DNA of 64,000 nucleotides. Origin: an uncultured Prevotellaceae bacterium (GTDB lineage: Bacteria; Bacteroidota; Bacteroidia; Bacteroidales; Muribaculaceae). Shown here in pieces: positions 1 through 8,612 of this stretch (its first letter is position 1; each line of letters begins with the position of its first letter). The stretch spans positions 50,692 to 114,691 of the forward strand of contig ONOU01000006.1 in assembly GCA_900319525.1 (NCBI GenBank), read 5' to 3'. The position numbers were made by a program, and so were the translations under genes. The notes under the pieces were generated by a model. The model saw only the letters and a list, made by a program, of their open reading frames with translations, made no database searches and was not told where the DNA came from.

Positions 1-1
1 G

Positions 2-640
2 AGCAACGACAACAGGATTATACTTCCCGAGCCAACTATCAGGCGCTTGCCATGGTATCTGTCCTATGTGCGCATGTTGGATCACCTGCATGTGGAATAT
101 GTGTCATCGACGCAGATTTCTAAGGAACTCAACGTGCAGTCATCGCAGATTGCCAAGGACTTGTCGTTTCTCAACATCAGGGGTAAGACTCGCATTGGCT
201 ATGAGGTTCGCGCACTGGTGCGCGGGCTGGAGGACTTTCTGGGCTTTAACCGCCATCACGATGCGGTGGTCATCGGCACGGGTAGTCTGGGAACGGCACT
301 GATGCAGGATCATGGTCTGGAGCATTATGGGCTTAACATTGTCGCCGGCTTTGACGTGCGTAGTGAGGTCATAGGCCAGGAACTGGGCGGCGTGCCCGTG
401 TTTGCCATCAGCGAGTTGAAATCGTGGCTGGCCGAGCACCATGTCCCCATTGCCATCCTCACGGTGCCTGTCGAGAGCGCTCAGGAAACAGCCGACCTGG
501 CAATAGCCAGCGGCGTGACCGCCTTATGGAATTTCACCCCTTATCGCATCAAGGCTCCCGACAGCGTGGTGATAGCCAACACGTCAATCTATGCCCACCT
601 GGCGATTATTTACAATAGGATGCAAGGACAGACGAATTGA
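2..640 (+). CDS. rex: Redox-sensing transcriptional repressor Rex (5' end outside window)
   Basis: Rex is a dimeric repressor that senses the NADH/NAD+ ratio and controls fermentation and respiration genes. The open frame runs back to base 2 and already reads LPEPTIRRLPWYLSYV, the conserved start of the Rex winged helix, so the start codon must lie just upstream of the window; an internal TTG at 47 would cut this helix. The winged-helix part continues through VSSTQISKELNVQSSQIAKDLS, followed by the Rossmann fold with its dinucleotide loop GTGSLG. The C-terminal TSIYAHLAIIYNRM is the domain-swapped helix typical of the family. The 212 visible residues are close to full length. No operon partner is visible upstream; the next gene begins 80 bp downstream on the same strand. 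Confidence 0.93.
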   Translation, partial: SNDNRIILPEPTIRRLPWYLSYVRMLDHLHVEYVSSTQISKELNVQSSQIAKDLSFLNIRGKTRIGYEVRALVRGLEDFLGFNRHHDAVVIGTGSLGTALMQDHGLEHYGLNIVAGFDVRSEVIGQELGGVPVFAISELKSWLAEHHVPIAILTVPVESAQETADLAIASGVTALWNFTPYRIKAPDSVVIANTSIYAHLAIIYNRMQGQTN

Positions 641-720
641 AAACTGCCACCCACGGCGACCGACCGCTTACCTGAGCCGATGGCGCCAAATGGGCTGATA
701 TTGAGGAAAGAGTAACTAAG

Positions 721-1296
721 ATGAAGGTAATCGGGTTCACAGGCAATTTTGGAGATGAGGGATGCGCCCCCCAGGCCTTTCTCATGGCCGATTCATCTAT
801 TCTGTACACTGGACGGCCTTTCTTTATTCCTGACTTCGCCCAGCGTTTTGTGGCTGCGCCCACAATCATCGTGCGCATGGGGCGGCTGGGCAAGTGCGTT
901 GCCCCAAAGTTTGCCCATCGCTATTGGGACGCCTTCACGGCCGGCTTCACCGTTCGGGCTGTGGAGAGTGATGACGCGCGTCTGGTGGGGTTGGACTGGG
1001 CCTTTGACGGTGCAGCCATCGTGGGCGACTGGATTGCGGCTGACCAGTGCGATGACGTGCTTCATGTGCCTGTCAAGGTGGAGATGAATGACGAGGTGGT
1101 GGCACAGCGTTGCCTGGCCGACATGAATCAGCCGCTCGAGGAGCTGATTGCCGCGACGAGCATCCGTTGCAGCATCAAGATGGGCGACCTGCTGTTTACA
1201 GGTGATGCCGGAGATGGACGTGCAGTCACTCCTGGCGACCACTTGACGGCAAGCATCGGCGGCCACAGGGTGCTGGATGTGAAGGTGAGGATGTAA
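721..1296 (+). CDS. Fumarylacetoacetate hydrolase (FAH) family protein, probably without metal ligands
   Basis: This 191-aa protein matches the short Bacteroidales members of the FAH/2-hydroxyhepta-2,4-diene-1,7-dioate isomerase family. Supporting segments are the N-terminal GRPFFIPDF, the central RLGK followed by FAHRYWDAFTAGF, and the C-terminal MGDLLFTGDAGDGRAVTPGD, the usual closing strand region. Active members bind Mg2+ or Mn2+ through an ExE pair just before VVRINRLGK and a later Asp in the 'GIDFTARD' stretch. Here the aligned positions read APTIIVRMGRLGK and AGFTVRAVE, so all three acidic ligands appear to be replaced. It may have lost classical FAH chemistry. The family call is good; the substrate is unknown. 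It sits between rex and the PorU-like genes, 46 bp before the first of them. Confidence 0.8.
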   Translation: MKVIGFTGNFGDEGCAPQAFLMADSSILYTGRPFFIPDFAQRFVAAPTIIVRMGRLGKCVAPKFAHRYWDAFTAGFTVRAVESDDARLVGLDWAFDGAAIVGDWIAADQCDDVLHVPVKVEMNDEVVAQRCLADMNQPLEELIAATSIRCSIKMGDLLFTGDAGDGRAVTPGDHLTASIGGHRVLDVKVRM

Positions 1297-1342
1297 CCCG
1301 AAATCAAAGAGATAAATAGAAAACTACTTAATAACTAGCGAT

Positions 1343-4300
1343 ATGCGCAAACTGACAAAACTTCAATTGGCATGTGTGGTTGCCTTGATGACTATGCTGT
1401 GTTCCAGCTACGCGAGTGCGTTCAACACATCGGTTTATGCCACCAGTTCCCGCCTTGCCTCAGGCAAGTGGGTCAAGGTGTCGATACCCGAGAGTGGCGT
1501 GTATGAAATTACTTACGACGAGTTGCGTGAGATGGGATTCAGCAACCCCGAGAGCGTTCACGTGTATGGCGCTGGCGGTAACCGCATCAGTGAGCAACTC
1601 AACGGCACCTATACCGATGACCTGAAACAGGTGCCCATCCTGCGAGCCAATGACAAGATCTGCTTCTACGGCAACGGCCCGATTGCTTTCTCGATCAGTG
1701 ACTTCAATTCCAACCCCCATTACACGCGCTCCTTCAACCCCTATTCACAGGTGGGCTGTTACTTCCTGACCGAGGAATCCTCGTCAGACCTGCAGCCGTC
1801 CCGCAAGACCGAGGTGACGGTGTCGTCCTATGTGAATTGCCCCACCAGCCTGGGTTACTTCTATCACGAGCGTGAGCTCATGAGCGTGTCCAACTCGGGC
1901 AAGGAGATGCTGGGCGAGGATTTCTCCAAGAGAAAGGTGCTCGTTGACTATTATCTGCCCCACTTGTCGGACAGTACCATCGTGCTGCAAACCGCCATCG
2001 CTGCCAGTGCCAGTGAGGTGAGCTACGCCAACGCTGTGATTCATAGCGGCGCTTATAACGACACGACGTCCTACTCGTTGGCCTCGTCGCGTATCTATAA
2101 GCCGTCAAACGTCTATGTTTATTACAATTACGCCTCGCCCTATGGCTCGTTAAAGCTCCGTGACCCGTCAGAACAAGGCCAGTATGAGCCCTATCTGCGC
2201 TACACTAGCGGGAGTGGTACTGCCGCCATCGCACATCTGGATTACTTTATCATAACCTATCATCACGAGAACATCCTGGCCGATGCTCCCGACAACCAGC
2301 TGGTGATGGGCTACGGCACAACCCGTGGCTCGGAGCGTTTCATGCTTCCAGGCGCGCCCGCCGGTACCGTGGTGTGGTATATCAACAACACCAAGAGCCC
2401 GATGGTGGTCGCCACCAAGTCCTATAATGACGCTACAGGTAGTGGCACCTACTTCTACTCGGCTCCGGCATCCAATTCCAATTATGTGGCCTTTAACCCC
2501 AACCAGACGCTGAAGAAGATTTCGGCCTACGAACCCGTGGCCAACCAGAACTTGCACGGCATGGCTGTGCCCGACCTGCTGATTATCACGACGCCTGTCT
2601 TGAAGGAGCAGGCCGAGCGCCTGGCCGACCTGCACCGTGCCATTGACGGCATCGATGTGGCTGTGGTGCTCCAGGAACAGGTGTTCAACGAGTTCTCAAG
2701 CGGCACACGTGACGGCATGGCTTACCGCCTGCTGTGTAAGATGCTGTATGACCGCGACAAGAACAAGTTCAAGAACCTGCTGCTGTTTGGTACGGGCTCG
2801 TTTGATAACCGTGAGCTCATGGGTAGCCATCCTAATGACCTGCTCACCTATCAGAGCGATAACAGCAACTATGAGGACTACTCCTTTGTCAGCGATGACT
2901 TCTTCGGCTTCCTGGACGACAACTCTGGTATCAACATCTCTAACGATAAGCTGCGCATTGGCGTTGGCCGCATCACTTGTGCCGACGAGGACGAGGCCCG
3001 CAGCGATGTGGACAAGATTGTCGAGTACTATGCCAACCCCGACTATGGCGTGTGGCGCAACAACACAATGGTGATGAGTGACTCGCCCGACAAAGGCAAA
3101 TACATGTTCCAGGGCCAGGGCTACAAGGATCAGATTGATAACAAGTTGAACACCGGCATGCACGTGAACACGGTTCACAACAGCATGTATCCCCGCTCGA
3201 CAACACAGCCCAGCTACGCGGTTAACCGCAAGATGGCTACCGAGGCCAAGCAGCAGCTGGCCTATCAACTGAAGGCTGGCGCCTATTTTGCCACCTATGT
3301 GGGCCATGCGGGAGCTGTCTCGTTTACCCAGACCAACAAGATGTGGACCACCGGCGACGTGTCGCGCACCGTCTATCCTCACTATCCCATCATGTCCACC
3401 GCTTGCTGTGATGTGGCCCACTACGACAACGACACGCGCGGCATCGCCGAGCTGATGTTCCACAAGCGTGACGGCGGCGCCATTGCCCTGCTGACCTCGT
3501 CGCGCATGGTGTTTGACGAAGGCAACGACCAGCTGAACACCAACTTCATCAATGCGCTGTTCAGCTATGACAGCAAGGGCTACATGCCCACGCTGGGCGA
3601 GGCCTACAAGGAGTCAAAACTAGCATTCTCGATGGCCGATACCAACAAGATGTCGTTTTTCCTGCTGGGTGACCCCGCTATGCGTATCAACTATCCCATT
3701 TCCCGCTTCAACATCACCAGCGTGAACGGCATCGACGTGACCGATACGGCCCAGATGGCTGCCATCAGCCCGCTGGGCAAGTTTGAGATCAAGGCTCAAG
3801 TGGCTGATGCCGAGGGTAATCTGGACACCAGCTTCAACGGTGATGCAACGGTGACGCTGTATGACCGTGAGAAGCAGTTCACGACGTTGTCGTTTACAGT
3901 CTTGGACGAAAAGATTGAACGCAACATCTACTTTGACCGTCCCAAGCTGGCCGAGGTGACTGGCCGCGTGGTGAATGGCCAGTTCACCGGCATGATGATC
4001 GCCCCGCAATCGCCGTTGGCGCTCAACGAGGGTGTGCTGCTGCGCGTGTATGCCCACAAGGATGGTACCGATTACATGGTGAACGGCTTGACCAAGCAGG
4101 TGAAGATGTTGCCCTATGACGAGGCAACGGCCATTAGCGACACTCAAGCTCCGGTGATCACCGCCATGTTTGTCAACGACGAGTCGACTTTTACCGACGG
4201 TGCTATGATTGCTCCCAATGCGATGCTCTATATCACAGCTAGCGATGACGAGGCTATCAATATGCAGTCTAACTCGGTGCAGAGCAGCATGAAGCTGCAA

Positions 4301-4804
4301 CTCGACGGTGGCAAGACGTCCTACAACGACGTGACCTGCTATGCGACCGTTGGCGACGATGGCAAGACCGTGAACGTCGAGTTCCCGTTGTCGAGTCTGT
4401 CTGAGGGGTTGCATTCATTGACCTACACCGTGTATGACATGCTGGGCAACAGCGACAGCCGCACGATCACGTTCATGGTGGGCACGGCATCGGTGGTGGA
4501 TCTCGTGACCGACAGACTGCCAGCCTTTGTGGACGGCGACGTCAACTTTGACATCGACACCGAGCTGGCATTGACACCCGAGCTGGTGCTGCGCGTGACC
4601 GATGCTACCGGTAAGCTGGTGTGGATGACCAAGACCAGCGATTTCCCAGTGAACTGGGACATGACTGATATGGATGGCAACAAGGTGCCTGCGGGCCTGT
4701 ACCGCTACTTTGGCACCTATAACGATGGCGTGAATTATGGTGGCACTCCCATCAATAAGCTGATCGTCCTTGACCCGTCAAGGGAACGCCAGCGGGGTGA
4801 GTAA
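1343..4804 (+). CDS. PorU-like C25 family peptidase (type IX secretion sortase type), copy 1
   Basis: This 1153-aa secreted protein has the architecture and length of PorU, the type IX secretion sortase that removes C-terminal signals from cargo at the cell surface. It has a signal peptide (residues 1-26, ending SSYASA), an N-terminal beta region with GKWVKVSIPESGVYEITYDE, a C25 gingipain-fold domain around residues 410-790, Ig-like domains and a C-terminal segment PAGLYRYFGTYNDGVNYGG. The C25 site is visible: His655 in YVGHAGAVS and Cys688/Cys689 in STACCDVAHYD, followed by IAELMFHKRDGGAIALLTSSR as in PorU. It is the first of three tandem paralogues on one strand. No porV or other T9SS gene is in the window, so a true sortase role is inferred. 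ATG at 1343 follows ACTAGCGAT. Confidence 0.88.
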   Translation: MRKLTKLQLACVVALMTMLCSSYASAFNTSVYATSSRLASGKWVKVSIPESGVYEITYDELREMGFSNPESVHVYGAGGNRISEQLNGTYTDDLKQVPILRANDKICFYGNGPIAFSISDFNSNPHYTRSFNPYSQVGCYFLTEESSSDLQPSRKTEVTVSSYVNCPTSLGYFYHERELMSVSNSGKEMLGEDFSKRKVLVDYYLPHLSDSTIVLQTAIAASASEVSYANAVIHSGAYNDTTSYSLASSRIYKPSNVYVYYNYASPYGSLKLRDPSEQGQYEPYLRYTSGSGTAAIAHLDYFIITYHHENILADAPDNQLVMGYGTTRGSERFMLPGAPAGTVVWYINNTKSPMVVATKSYNDATGSGTYFYSAPASNSNYVAFNPNQTLKKISAYEPVANQNLHGMAVPDLLIITTPVLKEQAERLADLHRAIDGIDVAVVLQEQVFNEFSSGTRDGMAYRLLCKMLYDRDKNKFKNLLLFGTGSFDNRELMGSHPNDLLTYQSDNSNYEDYSFVSDDFFGFLDDNSGINISNDKLRIGVGRITCADEDEARSDVDKIVEYYANPDYGVWRNNTMVMSDSPDKGKYMFQGQGYKDQIDNKLNTGMHVNTVHNSMYPRSTTQPSYAVNRKMATEAKQQLAYQLKAGAYFATYVGHAGAVSFTQTNKMWTTGDVSRTVYPHYPIMSTACCDVAHYDNDTRGIAELMFHKRDGGAIALLTSSRMVFDEGNDQLNTNFINALFSYDSKGYMPTLGEAYKESKLAFSMADTNKMSFFLLGDPAMRINYPISRFNITSVNGIDVTDTAQMAAISPLGKFEIKAQVADAEGNLDTSFNGDATVTLYDREKQFTTLSFTVLDEKIERNIYFDRPKLAEVTGRVVNGQFTGMMIAPQSPLALNEGVLLRVYAHKDGTDYMVNGLTKQVKMLPYDEATAISDTQAPVITAMFVNDESTFTDGAMIAPNAMLYITASDDEAINMQSNSVQSSMKLQLDGGKTSYNDVTCYATVGDDGKTVNVEFPLSSLSEGLHSLTYTVYDMLGNSDSRTITFMVGTASVVDLVTDRLPAFVDGDVNFDIDTELALTPELVLRVTDATGKLVWMTKTSDFPVNWDMTDMDGNKVPAGLYRYFGTYNDGVNYGGTPINKLIVLDPSRERQRGE

Positions 4805-4870
4805 CGCCGCTTGGCGAGGTGGACACGCATTCTGTTGCCGGCACCACCTCTAGCATCTTGATTTAACAAG

Positions 4871-4909
4871 CGCGGGAGCGAACCAGGTAAGCCTGGTGAC
4901 GCTCCCGCG
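4871..4909 (+). terminator. Hairpin terminator after PorU-like copy 1
   Basis: A perfect 10-bp stem (4871-4880 with 4900-4909, CGCGGGAGCG and its complement) encloses a second 5-bp CCAGG/CCTGG stem. It is followed by a T-rich stretch without a long T run. It lies 66 bp after the stop of copy 1, so copies 1 and 2 are probably not simply read through. Confidence 0.6.
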
Positions 4910-4985
4910 TTTGCATTTGTTTAGCAATTGTGTGAAAAGACAAAAAAACTAAGTCTTGGAGATGAGATACTAAAATCTTTTTTAT

Positions 4986-4993
4986 TACCTTTG
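4986..4993 (+). promoter_or_regulatory. Bacteroidota -7 promoter element for PorU-like copy 2
   Basis: TACCTTTG matches the Bacteroidota -7 consensus TAnnTTTG and lies 86 bp before the copy 2 start codon. No clear TTTG -33 box is seen at the usual 19-21 nt spacing. Together with the preceding hairpin it suggests copy 2 has its own promoter. Confidence 0.55.
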
Positions 4994-5079
4994 TGGTTTG
5001 AATAATTGGCACATGCAGGGCTTGTCCCGGATGAGTGTGCCATAACGAGAGTAGCAAGAAATCAACAAAAAGAGAAGAT

Positions 5080-8000
5080 ATGCGCAATCTGACGAGAATT
5101 CAATTTGTATGTGTGGTCTTGATGGCCATTCTGGGCGCTAGCTATGCGGGCGCGTTCGACACATCGGTTTATGCGACCCAATCCAGGCTCGCGACGGGCA
5201 AGTGGGTGAAAGTGACGATTCCCGAGAACGGAGTGTATGAGATTACCTATGATGAATTACGGGAGATGGGTTTCAACAATCCTGGTCAGGTCCATGTGTA
5301 TGGCCAGGGTGGTGCCCGCATCAACGAGGTGCTCAACGGCACCGCCACTGATGATCTGGTACAGGTCCCCATCCTGCGCACAGGCAATAAGATCTGTTTT
5401 TATGGCTGCGGCCCTGTCGCCTTCAGCCTCAAGGACTACAATACAGCGACACGCTTTGTGCGCGACCTCAACCCGTATTCCCAGGTAGGCTGCTATTTCC
5501 TGACCGAGGAATCCACCGCCGATCTGCAGCCCCAGGACAGAGCGGTTCCCGTGGTTTCAAACTATGTGGACAATGCGGTGAGCTTGAACTATTTCTATCA
5601 CGAGCGTGACCTCATGAGCGTCACCAACTCTGGCAAGGACATGCTTGGTGAGGATTTCTCCAAGCGCCGCATGTTCATCGACTACTACTTGCCTAACCTG
5701 GCCGACAGCAGCATTGTTGTGCATGCTACTATTGCCGGATATCCGTCAGAGACGGCCTATGCCAACGCTGTTATTCACAGTGGCGGATCAACCGATACTA
5801 CTGCCTACACCACTTCATTGTCACGAGTTAACAAAATTCCGGATTCAAACTCCTACACGAAGTATAATTCAGCATCGCCTTATGCCGCGTTGCACTTGAC
5901 TCATCCAGCCGAGCATGGCCAGTTTGAGCCCATTTTCAAGTATCCCAGCGGGAGTGGATCGGCTTCTATTGCGCGTCTGGACTACTTCATCTTGAGTTAC
6001 AAGCAAGAGAATATACTCGCTGGCGCCCCCGACAATCAGTTGTTGATGGGTTATGGTGTGTGCCGTGGAGCAGAACGCTTCTTGTTGCCAAATGCCCCTG
6101 CCAGCATGGTGCTGTGGTACATCAGCAATCCCAAGTTGCCGATGACTGTTGCCACCACCAGCTATGATGATGCTAGCGGTAAGGGCCGTTGCTTCTTTAC
6201 CTCGCCTATTGCCAGCTCTCTCTATGTGGCATTTGACCCGACACAGACGCTGAAGAAGATCACTGCCTACGAGCCCGTGGCCAACCAGAACCTGCATGGC
6301 ATGGCCGTGCCCGACATGCTGGTCATCACGACCGCGGCCCTCAAGGAGCAGGCCGAGCGTCTGGCCGACATGCACCGTGCCATTGACGGCATCGACGTGG
6401 CCGTTGTGCTCCAGGATCAAGTGTTCAACGAGTTCTCTAGTGGTGTGCGCGACGGCATGGCCTACCGCCTGCTGTGCAAAATGCTGTATGACCGCGATAA
6501 TGTGAAATTCAAGAATCTGCTGCTGTTTGGCACTGGCTCATTTGACAACCGCGAGCTCATGGGTAGCCATCCCAATGATCTGCTCACCTATCAGAGTGAT
6601 AACAGCAACTCCACTGACCGTGCCTATACGAGCGATGACTTCTTCGGACTGCTGGACGACAACAGCGGCACCAATGTGGCCAGTGCCAAGCTGCGCATCG
6701 GTATTGGCCGCATTACCTGTACCGATGTGGATGAGGCCCGCAGCGACGTTGACAAGATCGTCGAGTACTATGCCAACCCCGACTACGGTGTGTGGCGAAA
6801 TAGCGCACTGGTCATCAGCGACTCTCCCGACTGGGGCGAGTACATGTTCCAGGGACAGGGATACAAGAACTTGATTGATAACAAGTTGAATACGGGAATG
6901 AACGTGAATACGGTTCACAACAGCATGTATCCCCGCTCGACGACCGAGCCTACATTTGCTGTTGACCGCAAGACCGCAACCGAGGGTAAGCGTAAACTGT
7001 CCATGGAGTTCAAGGCAGGTGCCTATTTCGCTACCTATGTGGGTCATGCAGGTGCAGTCTCGTTCACCAAGACCAACAAGATGTGGACCACTGGTGACGT
7101 GTCACGTACGGCCTATCCCCACTATCCCATCATGTCCACGGCCTGCTGTAACGTGGCCCACTTTGACAACGACTCGCGTGGCATCGCTGAGTTGATGTTC
7201 CACAAGCGTGATGGTGGTGCTATCGCACTGCTCACGTCGTCCCGCATGGTGTTCGCGTCATCTAACGACAAGTTGAACCAGTACTTCATCAATGCCCTGT
7301 TCAGCTATGACAGCAAGGGTTACATGCCCACGCTGGGTGAGGCTTACATGGCTAGCAAGCTGGGTTTCACCTCCCAGGATATCAACAAGATGTCATTCTT
7401 CCTGCTGGGTGACCCGGCGATGCGTATCAACTATCCCGTGTCCCGCTTCAACATCACCAGCGTGAACGGTACTGACGTGACCGACACGACCCGTACAGCC
7501 TCCATCAGCCCGCTGAGCAAGTTTGAAGTCAAGGCCCAAGTTGTGGATGCCGATGGTAACATTGATACCAGCTTCAACGGCGACGCCACGGTGATGCTCT
7601 ATGACCGCGAGGATTACTTCACGACATTGAATTTCAATACATTGAATGGAACTAGAGAAGATCGTGACATCTATTGTGACCGTCCCAAGCTGGCTCAAAT
7701 CGCAGGCCGTGTGGTCAATGGCCAGTTTACCGGCATGATGATCGCCCCCAGGTCGCCGCTGGCCCGCAACGAGGGTGTGATGCTGCGCGTGTACGCCCAC
7801 AAAGATGATACTGATGTTATGGTGAACGGTTTCACCAAGCAGGTGAAAATGCTCCCTCTCGATGAGAACAACGTGATTAACGATGGCGAGTCGCCTGTAA
7901 TTACCTCGATGTATGTCAACGATGAGGCAACCTTTGCCGATGGCGCCTTGATTGCCCCCTCTGCTATGCTCTACATCAGCGCAACCGATAACGAGGCCAT

Positions 8001-8541
8001 CAGCATGCAGCCCAACTCGGTGAGCAACACGATGATCCTGCAACTCGACGGCGGCAAGCAGTCCTATGGCGAGGTGACTTATTACGCTACCGTAGGCGAG
8101 GGCGGCAAGACGGTGAACATTGAGTTCCCGCTATCGAACTTGACCGAAGGCCTGCACACGTTGACCTACACCGTGTATGACATGCTTGGGAACAGTGCCA
8201 GCCGCACCATCTCGTTCCTGGTGGGCCAGGCATCGGCTGTCGAACTGGTGGCCGACAAGCTGCCCGCCTTCCTGGATGGCGACGTCAACTTTAATCTGGA
8301 CTCTGAATTGACAACGTCTCCCGAAATGGTAGTGCGTGTGACCGACGCTGTCGGCAAACTCGTGTGGATGACCAAGACGAGCAGTTTCCCTGTTCAATGG
8401 GATATGAGAGATATGGATGGCAACAAGGTGCCTGCGGGCTTGTACCGCTACTTTGGTACCTACAATGATGGCGTGAACTATGGTGGCACGTCAATCAACA
8501 AGCTCATCATCCTTGAACCTGTCAAAACCGCTGTCAACTGA
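5080..8541 (+). CDS. PorU-like C25 family peptidase, copy 2
   Basis: This is a close paralogue of the preceding gene, with the same 1153-aa length when started at ATG 5080 (MRNLTRIQFVCVV); an upstream in-frame ATG at 5035 would put 15 polar residues before the signal peptide. The signal peptide ends near ASYAGA. The PorU-type N-terminal domain (GKWVKVTIPENGVYEITYDE), the C25 domain with YVGHAGAVSFTKTNK and STACCNVAHFDN, and the terminal PAGLYRYFGTYNDGVNYGG are all kept. The catalytic His and the Cys pair are retained, but the Asp after the cysteines (CCD in copies 1 and 3) is Asn here. Long stretches such as NLLLFGTGSFDNRELMGSHP are identical to copy 1. Substrates and division of labour between copies are unknown. 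Confidence 0.87.
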   Translation: MRNLTRIQFVCVVLMAILGASYAGAFDTSVYATQSRLATGKWVKVTIPENGVYEITYDELREMGFNNPGQVHVYGQGGARINEVLNGTATDDLVQVPILRTGNKICFYGCGPVAFSLKDYNTATRFVRDLNPYSQVGCYFLTEESTADLQPQDRAVPVVSNYVDNAVSLNYFYHERDLMSVTNSGKDMLGEDFSKRRMFIDYYLPNLADSSIVVHATIAGYPSETAYANAVIHSGGSTDTTAYTTSLSRVNKIPDSNSYTKYNSASPYAALHLTHPAEHGQFEPIFKYPSGSGSASIARLDYFILSYKQENILAGAPDNQLLMGYGVCRGAERFLLPNAPASMVLWYISNPKLPMTVATTSYDDASGKGRCFFTSPIASSLYVAFDPTQTLKKITAYEPVANQNLHGMAVPDMLVITTAALKEQAERLADMHRAIDGIDVAVVLQDQVFNEFSSGVRDGMAYRLLCKMLYDRDNVKFKNLLLFGTGSFDNRELMGSHPNDLLTYQSDNSNSTDRAYTSDDFFGLLDDNSGTNVASAKLRIGIGRITCTDVDEARSDVDKIVEYYANPDYGVWRNSALVISDSPDWGEYMFQGQGYKNLIDNKLNTGMNVNTVHNSMYPRSTTEPTFAVDRKTATEGKRKLSMEFKAGAYFATYVGHAGAVSFTKTNKMWTTGDVSRTAYPHYPIMSTACCNVAHFDNDSRGIAELMFHKRDGGAIALLTSSRMVFASSNDKLNQYFINALFSYDSKGYMPTLGEAYMASKLGFTSQDINKMSFFLLGDPAMRINYPVSRFNITSVNGTDVTDTTRTASISPLSKFEVKAQVVDADGNIDTSFNGDATVMLYDREDYFTTLNFNTLNGTREDRDIYCDRPKLAQIAGRVVNGQFTGMMIAPRSPLARNEGVMLRVYAHKDDTDVMVNGFTKQVKMLPLDENNVINDGESPVITSMYVNDEATFADGALIAPSAMLYISATDNEAISMQPNSVSNTMILQLDGGKQSYGEVTYYATVGEGGKTVNIEFPLSNLTEGLHTLTYTVYDMLGNSASRTISFLVGQASAVELVADKLPAFLDGDVNFNLDSELTTSPEMVVRVTDAVGKLVWMTKTSSFPVQWDMRDMDGNKVPAGLYRYFGTYNDGVNYGGTSINKLIILEPVKTAVN

Positions 8542-8612
8542 CACTTTCCGTGCGGCTGTTGTCAGCCCTGTTATGCTTGAAAATTATTAATCGAGAAACA
8601 TGAATTGAAGAT

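Noticed and set aside
1343-4804. Calling the C25 peptidases gingipains
   Set aside because: Length near 1150 aa, the N-terminal domain GKWVKV..GVYEITYDE and the CTD-like end match PorU, not RgpA/B or Kgp; no propeptide or adhesin region of gingipain type is seen.
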